Positions 45,703-56,000 of a stretch of DNA of 64,000 bases are shown here, in pieces (position 1 is the stretch's first letter; every line of letters starts with the position of its first letter). Origin of the DNA: Mycobacterium sp. GA-2829 (GTDB taxonomy: Bacteria; Actinomycetota; Actinomycetes; Mycobacteriales; Mycobacteriaceae); NCBI RefSeq assembly GCF_001499965.1, contig NZ_LQIT01000015.1, forward strand, positions 41,517 through 105,516. Reading direction: 5' to 3'. Under the pieces are notes generated by a model. That model was given only the letters and a program-made list of their open reading frames with translations, was not told where the DNA came from and did not search any database. The position numbers and the translations under genes are program-made.

Positions 45703-46712
45703 GCGACCCGACCACCCCAGCGGACGGCCGCGGCGCCCGCGAAGTCCCCGGCGTGGGCGAACGCCGCCATCAGCACGGTGTCGCCGTGCTTGAGCTGACC
45801 GTCGTTGATCGCCCGGTCGAGGTTCATCGGGATGCCGACGGCGAACAGGTTCCCGCATTCGTCGAAGGTGTCGCGGTGCCGTTCCTTGGGCAGTTCGAGC
45901 GCGTCACGCCAATTGCGCAGGAACACGCGGTTGGGCTGATTCGTCACGAACAGATCCAGTTCCTTGGGCTTGATGCCGAGCCGGTCGCACACCGCGAAGG
46001 ACACCTCCGGCACCTGGCGGTTGCCGCGGGCGAGCACCTTGGTGATCTTGGCCTCGGTGAAGCCGATGCAGCCCTCCCCCGGGCCGGGCTGCCACCACTT
46101 GCGGAACGGTTCCACGGCGATCGTCATGTCGCCGGCGTACTCACCGTAGGTGCGGCACTCCACGTCGAGCACCGGCGACTCGTCGGACAGCGTCACGAGT
46201 CCCACCGCGGCGCCGTCGCCCGGCACGCACGACTGCGCTTTCTGCCGCGTGAGCGGCTGGTCGAAGATCTGGCCGGCGGCATTCTGCGCCAACGCGATCA
46301 GCGCGGTGCGCCCCTCACCCGCCTCGATCAGCGTGCGGGCCAGTTTCAGGCCGAGAATGAAGGCGGCGCAGCCGCCGTTGTGCAGGTCGATCACCGTCCG
46401 CGGCTTCATCCCGAGTCGGTGGGCCATCCCGCCGCCGCCGCCGTAGAACGGCATGTCGGGCATCTGCGAATGCGTGATCAGGATGTCGGCCTCGGCGATG
46501 GCGTCGTGGCCGTGGCGTTCGACGAGGCCCGCGGTGGCGCGTTCCACCATGTCGATGGCGGTCTCGTCCTCGGCGACGTGGTGGCGGTACTTCGGCGCCC
46601 GGAACATCAGGTGCTCGCGGAGTTCGTCGGCGCTGGCGAAATCGGCGTAGTACTCGGCGCCGATGGGTTCACCGGGCAGGTAGGTCGAAACGTCGACCAG
46701 GCTGACGGTCAT
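45699..46712 (-). CDS. KAS III-like (FabH-type) protein lacking the usual catalytic His
   Basis: A 337-residue thiolase-fold protein. The nucleophilic Cys115 is in DLHNGGCAAFILGL, and DECGNLFAVGIPM corresponds to the GN motif with the Asn of FabH. The usual HQANxR is replaced by TNQPNRVF, so the catalytic His is Asn. It may therefore move an acyl group rather than carry out decarboxylative condensation, as known for some KAS III-like acyltransferases. ATG at 46712 with GAGG upstream; a TTG at 46727 is possible. Third gene of the six-gene operon; no acyl carrier protein is encoded in the cluster. Confidence 0.85.
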   Translation of the reverse strand: MTVSLVDVSTYLPGEPIGAEYYADFASADELREHLMFRAPKYRHHVAEDETAIDMVERATAGLVERHGHDAIAEADILITHSQMPDMPFYGGGGGMAHRLGMKPRTVIDLHNGGCAAFILGLKLARTLIEAGEGRTALIALAQNAAGQIFDQPLTRQKAQSCVPGDGAAVGLVTLSDESPVLDVECRTYGEYAGDMTIAVEPFRKWWQPGPGEGCIGFTEAKITKVLARGNRQVPEVSFAVCDRLGIKPKELDLFVTNQPNRVFLRNWRDALELPKERHRDTFDECGNLFAVGIPMNLDRAINDGQLKHGDTVLMAAFAHAGDFAGAAAVRWGGRVA

Positions 46713-46723
46713 CTCGGAAACCC

Positions 46724-47389
46724 TCAATCCATCCAGGCCGGTTTGATCGGCAGGCCGTTGCGGTGGCGGTACTCCGCGATCGCCTTGAGGTTTCTCAACT
46801 CGAGCAGGTGGCCGGCGCCGAACATGTCCCAGAAGTCGCCCACCCAGACCGGCCGCTCCGGCGGTGCGGTCTCCGGGTAGGGGTTGTCGTCATAGAACGG
46901 GTGATGGCAGTTCGTCCACAGCACAACCGAACCCGGCTTGTTGAGGACGACCCGTGCGTCGACCACGCGCATCAGATAGATCATCCACAGATGCCTGCCC
47001 TGGTCCCACGCGCAGTGGTAGTCGACCGTGCCCGCCTCGCGGTTGGCCACCGTCCTGGTGTAGATCTCGGTCTCGGAGCCCAGTCGGTCCCACGCCAGCC
47101 ACAGCCCCTCCTCGGCGGTGGGTTCGAAGCCCCGCAGGCTGTAGGTCCATTCCTCGAGGCAGCGGGTGTCGGAGAGGTAGTCGAACAGGGCGTCCGGCGG
47201 GCAGTCGACGTAGCTGTTGACGGTGCAGAACTCGCCGAACACCTCATCGTGCGGATAGACCGACCGCATCATGTCCATGATGATGGGGGTCGCCTTCTCG
47301 CGCGGCGACGTCTCGATGCGGATGACGCCGTCGATCGGACCGGTGCTACCGGTGTGGGTGACGATATCGTCAAGCGCTGGCAGGGACAT
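46724..47389 (-). CDS. SRPBCC (START/cyclase-like) family protein
   Basis: A 221-residue protein with a probable helix-grip fold: VNSYVDCPPDALFDYLSDTRCLEEWTYSL is a typical SRPBCC N-terminal strand-helix pattern, with Trp-rich later strands (VDYHCAWDQGRHLWMIYLMR). Such proteins bind hydrophobic ligands or act as polyketide aromatases/cyclases. The ATG lies inside the 3' end of the TPP enzyme gene (20-base overlap), a tight coupling. No catalytic residues can be named, so binding and cyclisation remain equal options. Confidence 0.7.
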   Translation of the reverse strand: MSLPALDDIVTHTGSTGPIDGVIRIETSPREKATPIIMDMMRSVYPHDEVFGEFCTVNSYVDCPPDALFDYLSDTRCLEEWTYSLRGFEPTAEEGLWLAWDRLGSETEIYTRTVANREAGTVDYHCAWDQGRHLWMIYLMRVVDARVVLNKPGSVVLWTNCHHPFYDDNPYPETAPPERPVWVGDFWDMFGAGHLLELRNLKAIAEYRHRNGLPIKPAWMD

Positions 47390-49121
47390 CGATCGGTTCC
47401 TCCTCGTGGATGGTGGACAGGCTGGGGGTTGTCGGCCGGTTTGCCGTCAAAAACGGTGCGAACGGCGGGATCTCGTCGGCGGAACACTCCACCGACACGA
47501 CCGATGGTCCGCGGGTGTCGAGTGCCGAGGCGACCGCGCCGGGGAGATCGGCGACGTCGGCGACGTCGACCGACGGCATACCGGGGAACATCGCGCTCAG
47601 GCCGGCGCCGAGGCGGCTGGGGCTGAACCTGTTGTAGCTGTAGGTGCCGTCGTAATAGAGCTGTTCCCGCGTCACGCACATGCCGTGAGCGTTGTTGTTG
47701 AACAGCACGAAGGTCACGGGCAGCCGGTGCTGGATCGCCGTGTGCAGTTCGAGGCCGTGCATGAAGAACGACCCGTCACCGGCGATCACCACGGTGCGGC
47801 GGCCCCTGCCGAAGGCGACCCCGATACCTGCGCCGAAGCTGTAGCCCATACCGCCCATGCCGAGGGCGACGAGGAACCGTCCCCGCCGGCGCACCGGCAG
47901 GTAGTGCACCGCCGCGGCACCGGTGTTCCCGGCGTCCACGACGATGTCCACGTCGGTGGGCAGGAGCCGGTCGAGCGCCTTCATCGCATCCCGGTAGCGC
48001 ACGCCGTCGCCGTCGAAGACCGGCGGCGCCAATTCCTTTCGCGGGACACGGTCGGCGACCCGCAATCCGTGTGGCCGGTTGTGTCCGATCAAACCGCGGG
48101 TCAACAGCGGCAGCGACGCGCTGAGATCGTCGCTGTGGATGTGGGTGCACGGAATGTAGGGCGGGGCGGAGCCGATCGAGAGGACCCGGGTTTCGGCGAG
48201 CGCGGCATCCAGGCCGGCCCGCGCGGTGACGGGCAGGCGGGATCCGACGAGCAGACACATCGCACTTCCCGAGATCGCTTCGGCGGTGCCGGGATGTCCC
48301 ATGACACCGGTCACCCCGATCGACGACGAAGAGCCCACACCGGGTGTCCCCGCGGCGTCCTTGGCGTCGGGGGTGACGGCTACGCAGGCCCGCAGCACCG
48401 CGCGCAACTGTTCGAGTTCGGCGCGCGCGTCGTCACGGATCACCTGGTCCCCCGCGATGATCGTGACGGGCCCGTCGACCTTGCGCAGCGCCCGCGCGAT
48501 CGGGAGCGGATCGCCGATATGCCGCGACGTCGGGGCGCGGCCGTTCCGCTCGACGGCATGCCGGTCGTGCTCGAGCACGCCCTGCTGAATGTCCTTGGGC
48601 AACAACAGGACTGCCGGGCCGCCGGAGAACGCCGCCCGTACCGCCCGCGGCAGCAGGGTGACGATGTCGGCGGGCTCGGTCACCCGTTCGCAGAACACCG
48701 ACACCGCCGAGAACAGCGCGTGGGCGTCGAGCGACCCGTTGCACCCGCTGGTGTCCTGGAAACTCCCCCGACCGTCGAGGGACAACGGCGGCTGGCCGAC
48801 CAGCGCAAGAACCGGGACGCGGCTGGCCAGGGACTCCCCCAGTCCGGGGACGATGTTGAGTGAACCGCCACCGGAGGTCGCCATGACGACCCCGAGCCCG
48901 GCACCGCTGCGGCTGTACCCGTCGGCCATCGCGGCCGCCGAGAACTCGTGCTTGGCCAGCACCGCGGTGACGTCATCACGCAGATGGGCGGCGTCGTAGA
49001 CGTCTTCGATGTTCGCGCCGTCGACACCGAAGAGATACCGCACACCGCCGGCAGCCAGGTAGTCGACGATGTGGTCCACCACGCGTGGCCGGGTTGCCGC
49101 GTCGACGGGACAACCACCCAT
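47370..49121 (-). CDS. Thiamine diphosphate-dependent enzyme (acetolactate synthase-like)
   Basis: A 583-residue ThDP enzyme with three domains. The catalytic Glu is in AKHEFSAAAMADGYSR (near 60), and the diphosphate/Mg motif is AGDGSFFMHGLELHTAIQHR ending VLFNNN in the C-terminal domain. This family forms or breaks C-C bonds next to a carbonyl: 2-oxo acid decarboxylation, acyloin or acetolactate-type condensation. First gene of the six-gene operon; ATG at 49121 with GGGGTGG upstream, while a GTG at 49130 is also possible. It could build an acyloin or beta-keto unit from a 2-oxo acid. Not IlvB, since no small subunit or ilv genes are present. Confidence 0.88.
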   Translation of the reverse strand: MGGCPVDAATRPRVVDHIVDYLAAGGVRYLFGVDGANIEDVYDAAHLRDDVTAVLAKHEFSAAAMADGYSRSGAGLGVVMATSGGGSLNIVPGLGESLASRVPVLALVGQPPLSLDGRGSFQDTSGCNGSLDAHALFSAVSVFCERVTEPADIVTLLPRAVRAAFSGGPAVLLLPKDIQQGVLEHDRHAVERNGRAPTSRHIGDPLPIARALRKVDGPVTIIAGDQVIRDDARAELEQLRAVLRACVAVTPDAKDAAGTPGVGSSSSIGVTGVMGHPGTAEAISGSAMCLLVGSRLPVTARAGLDAALAETRVLSIGSAPPYIPCTHIHSDDLSASLPLLTRGLIGHNRPHGLRVADRVPRKELAPPVFDGDGVRYRDAMKALDRLLPTDVDIVVDAGNTGAAAVHYLPVRRRGRFLVALGMGGMGYSFGAGIGVAFGRGRRTVVIAGDGSFFMHGLELHTAIQHRLPVTFVLFNNNAHGMCVTREQLYYDGTYSYNRFSPSRLGAGLSAMFPGMPSVDVADVADLPGAVASALDTRGPSVVSVECSADEIPPFAPFLTANRPTTPSLSTIHEEEPIDVPASA

Positions 49122-50288
49122 GAAAACCACCCCGATTCATCGCCACTCCGCCGCGAATAGCGCCCCAGGAATGCGAGTCGACCCTCTTGGCTGCGTTACG
49201 TTACGCCGAATTCAGGCCATCAGAGCGAAACTTTTTTGCGACCTCGACGAAATGCTTTCTTAATCAATGATGATTGCGTGCAGCCGTTCGATGTCGAGGT
49301 GATTTACCAGCCGGTTCCGGCCCTATGGCAAACGGAACCGACCAAGGTCCGACCAAAATTGGTCTTTTGCGGGACGGCGACCGACTTGCCGTGGAGCCGG
49401 TCGACGCACCATGGGCGTGTGATGTCAGCAACCGCCCCACAGCACCGGTTCCTGACGGAGAAGTGACCACCGAACTGTTTGAACCCTAGCGGCCGCCGAG
49501 CCGTGGTATGGGCACGATCTGCACCACAACCGCGTGTTTCGCCGTCGTCGAGATGTCGAACCGTGCGCCACCGGGCCGGCGCCTTCGGTCGGGAGGACGC
49601 CGCCCCGCGCGGTGCGCGCAGCCAACATGACCACCGCGACCGATATCGCTGTTTCGGCTCCGCCGCCGCGTGCCGGGCGTAACGTGGGGTCGACAGCACG
49701 CAACGCAGTGGTCCGAGCTCGCAAACAATCAATTCTCCTGCGAATTCCCGTCCGCCGGCGGTTCGAATGAACCGATGAAAGCGAGAAAGGAATTGATCAA
49801 CCAATGGAGGACTTACCACCTGGTCAATTTCTGAATACCATTCATGCGGAATTCGGTCCCCATACCGAATCGCCACGCGCAAACAATCCGGCGATCTTGA
49901 TGAGAACTCGGAGCGACGCAACAGTCGGCGGCACCCGACCTCAACTCAACGAACCACGCTGTGCAAGGTATTCGCGTCCGCAAGGAACGCCTGCACGCGC
50001 GATGCTGCGACCAGCACCGATGCGTGTCCATGCCGTGCTTTCGCCTTTGAGGACGCGACGGCTCCACTCGCTCTCTCAGAGAACCAGTCGTGACGAATTA
50101 CCCCGGGTACGAACAGTGAAAACGTCATCCTCGCACCAATTAGGCAAACCTGGGATATTCTCACCGGCCGTCCTCCGCGGCGATGGATCCGTCCGACGAC
50201 ACGGCCTCCTGGAAATACGGTCGACGCGGCGGAGCGTCGGTGGCGAAAGCGGTCACCGAAAAGTGGTGCAGTGTCCGTGAGAGCGACA
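49122..50288. other. AT-richer region without a convincing gene, between divergent biosynthetic genes
   Basis: About 1.17 kb with visibly more A and T than the surrounding DNA. Both strands have open frames of 150-200 codons, but they are Arg/Ser-rich, lack domains and overlap one another, so I do not call them. The stretch contains the promoters of the operon to the left and the P450 to the right, GACCAA repeats near 49340-49364, and several A/T runs such as ACTTTTTTGCG near 49230. It may be a regulatory or decayed region of acquired DNA; nucleoid silencing by Lsr2 would be plausible. Confidence 0.6.
49340..49364. repeat. GACCAA direct and inverted repeats, possible operator
   Basis: GACCAA occurs at 49340-49345 and 49351-49356 and is inverted as TTGGTC at 49359-49364, giving GACCAA-AA-TTGGTC. 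It lies about 220 bp upstream of the operon start, in the AT-richer region, and may bind a regulator encoded elsewhere; the cluster has none of its own. Confidence 0.4.
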
Positions 50289-51617
50289 ATGTCCGAGTTG
50301 CCCACGGCGCTGCTGTCGGCCGCCGCCGCAGCCGTGGACCCGGTGAAGTTCTTCACCGGTAAGGCCACCTCGCAGGGCCCGTTCGCACTGCACTTCCCCG
50401 GGTTGGGACGGGTGGTCTTCCATGGCACCAGCGCGGCCGCCCGGGACATCCTGACCGCACCGTCGCACGGCTGCCGTGCGCCGCTGCCCAACCCCATCGA
50501 ACCCGTCGTGGGTCCGGCGTCGCTGATCCTGCTCTCCGGGGAACACCACCGCCGAGAGCGCGCACTGCTCACGCCCGCTTTACACGGCGAGCAGGTCAAG
50601 AGCTACACCGACGTGATCGCCGAAGCCGCGGCCGCACAGATCGACCTCCTGCGTCCCGGCGGCACCGTCGACGCCTACGACCTCGGTGTCGACATCACCC
50701 TGGATGTGGCCGTCCGCGTGGTCTTCGGCGTCGCCGACCCCGCCCGCAGGCAGCGCTACACCGAGGCGGTCAAGGCCCTGCTCGCCGCGAACACCGCACC
50801 GCTGATGCTGTTGCCCGCCCTACGCCGCGACCTCGCCGGTGTCGGACCGTGGGCGAAGCTGTTGCGCTTGCGCGACGATCTCGACCGGCTGCTGTCGGAG
50901 GACATGGCAACGCGCCGGGCACCCGGGTGTTCCGGGGGCGACATGCTGGACCTGTTGCTGTCCGCCACCGACGAGACCGGACGGGGTCGCACCGACGCCG
51001 AGACCCTCGACCAGCTGCGGACCCTGCTCGCCGCCGGTCACGAGACCACCGCCTCGTCGGTGGCGTGGGCGCTCTTCCACATCCACCGAGACGACGCGGT
51101 GCGCGGGCGCGTCCTCACCGAACTCTCCGGCGCGGCCACCCCACTCGACCTCGTCGCCTTGCCGTACCTGGGTGCGGTGGTCAAGGAGACGCTGCGGATG
51201 CACCCGCCGGTGCCCATCGTGCTGCGGCGACTGACCGAACCACTCACCGTCGCCGGGGTCACCCACCCCGCGGGCCGGGTCGTGGGCGTCGCGCTCCACG
51301 CGCTGCACTTCAACCCGGAGATCTGGTCGGCGCCGGACAGGTTCGATCCGGACCGCTTCCTGGCCCGTCGCCCCACACCGTTCGAGTACGCACCGTTCGG
51401 CGGCGGGTACCGGCGCTGTATCGGCGCGGCATTCGCGACGGCCGAACTCGCCGTCGCCCTCGGCACCATCCTGGCGCGCCTCGACCTGAGAATGCCCGAA
51501 CGTGACCGCCTCGCGCCGTCGCCGCGCAGCGTCGCCCGCGGTATCGCAGTGGCGCCGGCGAAGCGGATCACCCTCGAGGTCGACGGGCTGCGTGCGAACG
51601 GGATCAGCAGACGCTGA
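50289..51617 (+). CDS. Cytochrome P450
   Basis: A 442-residue P450 monooxygenase. I helix AAGHETTASSVAW, ExxR in VVKETLRMHPPVPIVLRR, and the heme loop FGGGYRRCIGAAFATAE with the axial Cys. It hydroxylates or otherwise oxidises an organic substrate with electrons from a ferredoxin not encoded here. ATG at 50289 preceded by GAGAG; a GTG at 50271 would add six residues. Divergent from the biosynthetic operon across the AT-richer region and convergent with xerD, so it is probably a tailoring enzyme of the same cluster. Confidence 0.93.
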   Translation: MSELPTALLSAAAAAVDPVKFFTGKATSQGPFALHFPGLGRVVFHGTSAAARDILTAPSHGCRAPLPNPIEPVVGPASLILLSGEHHRRERALLTPALHGEQVKSYTDVIAEAAAAQIDLLRPGGTVDAYDLGVDITLDVAVRVVFGVADPARRQRYTEAVKALLAANTAPLMLLPALRRDLAGVGPWAKLLRLRDDLDRLLSEDMATRRAPGCSGGDMLDLLLSATDETGRGRTDAETLDQLRTLLAAGHETTASSVAWALFHIHRDDAVRGRVLTELSGAATPLDLVALPYLGAVVKETLRMHPPVPIVLRRLTEPLTVAGVTHPAGRVVGVALHALHFNPEIWSAPDRFDPDRFLARRPTPFEYAPFGGGYRRCIGAAFATAELAVALGTILARLDLRMPERDRLAPSPRSVARGIAVAPAKRITLEVDGLRANGISRR

Positions 51618-51618
51618 G

Positions 51619-52571
51619 TCAGCGCGCCCGCGGATGGGCCCCGGCCCAGACCTCGCGCAGCGCATGCACCGTGACCATCGTGTAGATCTGCGTCGTCGTC
51701 ACCGAGGCGTGGCCGAGCAGTTCCTGGACGACGCGGACGTCGGCGCCGCCGTCGAGCAGGTGGGTGGCGAAGGAGTGGCGCAGGGTGTGGGGCGACACCG
51801 CCGAGGTGATCCCGGCCCGTTCAGCGGCGTCCTGCAGCACCTGCCACGCGCTCTGGCGGGACAGGCGCCCGCCGCGCGCGTTGAGGAAGATCGCCGGGGT
51901 GCCGCGACCCCGGCGCGCGAGGTCCGGACGACCGCGGACCAGGTAGGCGTCGAGTGCGCTCACCGCGGGCCTGCCGATCGGCACCAGCCGCTGTTTACCG
52001 CCCTTGCCGCGCAGCAGCACCGACCGCGCGTGGGTGTCGACGTCGTCGATGTCGAGCCCGACGGCCTCGGAGATCCGGGCGCCCGTCGAATAGAGCAGTT
52101 CGAGCAGGGCGCGGTTGCGCAGCGTCAGCGGGCCGTCGGCCTCACTGTCCCCGCCTGCGCCGTCGAGCAGCGCGAGCACCTCGTCGATCGACAGACTCTT
52201 GGGCAGGCGGCGGCCGGGTGTGGGCGGTTTGACCGCGCGGGCGACGTCGAGTTCGGTCAGCCCCTCGGCGGCGGCGAAGCGGTGCAGACCACGCACCGCG
52301 ATCAGCGCCCTGGCCGCCGACACCGCCGAGAGCGCATTCGCGCCGGTGTCCGGATCGCCCCGGCGCAGTGACACCAGGAACTCACTGACGTCGGTCTCGG
52401 TGACCTGCGCGAGGTCCTCGACGCCGCGCACGGTGAGGTGCTCGGCGTAGCGGCGCAGGTCCCGCCGGTAGGAACTCAGGGTGTTCGCGGCGACGCCGCG
52501 TTCGATGGTCAGGTGGTCGAGATACCCCTGCAGCTGATCGTCGAGCGTGCGTCGAACAGCTGAGGTGGTCA

Positions 52572-52572
<1 letters not shown>
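51619..52572 (-). CDS. xerD: Site-specific tyrosine recombinase XerD
   Basis: A 317-residue recombinase that resolves chromosome dimers at dif with XerC. The N-terminal SAM-like domain has [21 protein letters not shown]; the catalytic residues are Arg in [13 protein letters not shown], the HxxR in [17 protein letters not shown], His in [13 protein letters not shown], and the nucleophilic Tyr in that same segment. ATG at 52572 shares its first base pair with the nudix stop (TGATG). The core neighbour on this side of the accessory insert. Confidence 0.95.
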
Positions 52573-54960
<2,388 letters not shown>

Positions 54961-54976
54961 CTAGGCTTGGTCCTAG
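54961..54976. repeat. Inverted repeat CTAGG-6-CCTAG upstream of pyrG
   Basis: CTAGG (54961-54965) and CCTAG (54972-54976) flank CTTGGT, 37-52 bp upstream of the pyrG start. It may be a promoter-proximal hairpin or operator; the minus strand reads CTAGGACCAAGCCTAG. No -10 box is clear. Confidence 0.3.
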
Positions 54977-55049
54977 CTTTGGGGCCTGCCGACCCACGGA
55001 ACCCCACCTTAACACCGACTCCGACAGGTCGTCGGTGGCGCGCCGGAGG

Positions 55050-55991
55050 TCACTGCGTGACGGTGACCGCACCCGCCCCCTGACCGATGCCGTACTGCCC
55101 CGGCCTGGCACCGCCGATGAGGTCGGCGAGCGCGAGCACCGCGGTGATGCGACCCGATTCGGTGTCCACGTCGTCGACGGTGCTCACGGCGCCCGTCAGC
55201 GCCGCATCCGAGCGGGTGACCGCCACGGCGCCGGTGCCCGTCGCGGAGCCGTCCCGCCCCACCAGGACGGTCCCGGCGCCGTGTTTGGCGAGGCCGGCCG
55301 CGAAGCGCGCGACGGTGGCGCCGCGGTTGCCCGCGTCGTCACCCAGGCCGCCGCCGGTGACGATCAGCGCGGTGTTCGCCGCACGCACCGGTTCGGCGCC
55401 GTAGGTCAGGAACCCGGTGTCGCGCAGCGCGGTGAGCACGGTGTCGCGTTCGGCGTCCCCGACCGCGGGAGCGGCGGGGTCCTTGCCCAGCAGCAGCGCG
55501 ATGCCGAGCAGGTCGCCGGCCTGCGAGCCCTGGTCCACCGCGGTGGTGCTGAGCTGCTGGCCCGCGGGCACGATCGGCGAGTTCACCACCGACAGCAGTT
55601 TCTCCGCGGAGTTGGCGTCGACGAATTCCTGGGTCAGCGTCACGGTGCCGCTGACCGTTCCGCCCGCCTGCCCGATCGAGCGGGTCAGCGCGTCGACGTC
55701 GGCGTCGGCGGCGTCCGGGGTGCGGAACAGCACCACCGACTTGCCGCCGAGCGTGTCGCGCAGCACCCGGGGCGCGATCTGCGCGTCGAATTCCCCTGCG
55801 GCGGTGAGCCTTTGGTTGAGCGCGTTCTTCTCGTCGGTGAGCCCGTTGATCTGGTTCTGCAGATCCTTCTTGTCGTCCTGCAGCCCGGAGAGCACCGTGT
55901 TGGACAGCAGGCCCGAACCCAGCGCGACACCGATCGCCAGCGCCAGGAACACCGCCGCCAGCGAGATCGCGTGCGTACGCAGCGATATCAC
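55050..55991 (-). CDS. mctB: Outer-membrane/copper transport protein MctB (SteB family)
   Basis: A 313-residue protein. A hydrophobic N-terminal segment (ISLAAVFLALAIGVALGSGLL) is followed by a coiled-coil-like stretch (LQDDKKDLQNQINGLTDEKNALNQRL) and a mixed C-terminal domain. In M. tuberculosis Rv1698 is MctB, linked to copper efflux and channel activity; in Corynebacterium the homolog SteB works with SteA in septum assembly. GTG start at 55991, nine bases after the steA stop. Confidence 0.9.
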   Translation of the reverse strand: MISLRTHAISLAAVFLALAIGVALGSGLLSNTVLSGLQDDKKDLQNQINGLTDEKNALNQRLTAAGEFDAQIAPRVLRDTLGGKSVVLFRTPDAADADVDALTRSIGQAGGTVSGTVTLTQEFVDANSAEKLLSVVNSPIVPAGQQLSTTAVDQGSQAGDLLGIALLLGKDPAAPAVGDAERDTVLTALRDTGFLTYGAEPVRAANTALIVTGGGLGDDAGNRGATVARFAAGLAKHGAGTVLVGRDGSATGTGAVAVTRSDAALTGAVSTVDDVDTESGRITAVLALADLIGGARPGQYGIGQGAGAVTVTQ

Positions 55992-56000
55992 CGTGCCCCC

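Noticed and set aside
49304..49921. 205-codon minus-strand frame in the AT-richer region
   Set aside because: Arg/Ser-rich, no recognisable domain, no clear ribosome binding site, and overlapped by other open frames. It may be a decayed gene but I cannot support it.
49804..50280. 158-codon plus-strand frame just upstream of the P450 gene
   Set aside because: There is a fair ribosome binding site, but the composition is unlike a folded protein and it runs into the P450 start. Left within the intergenic description.
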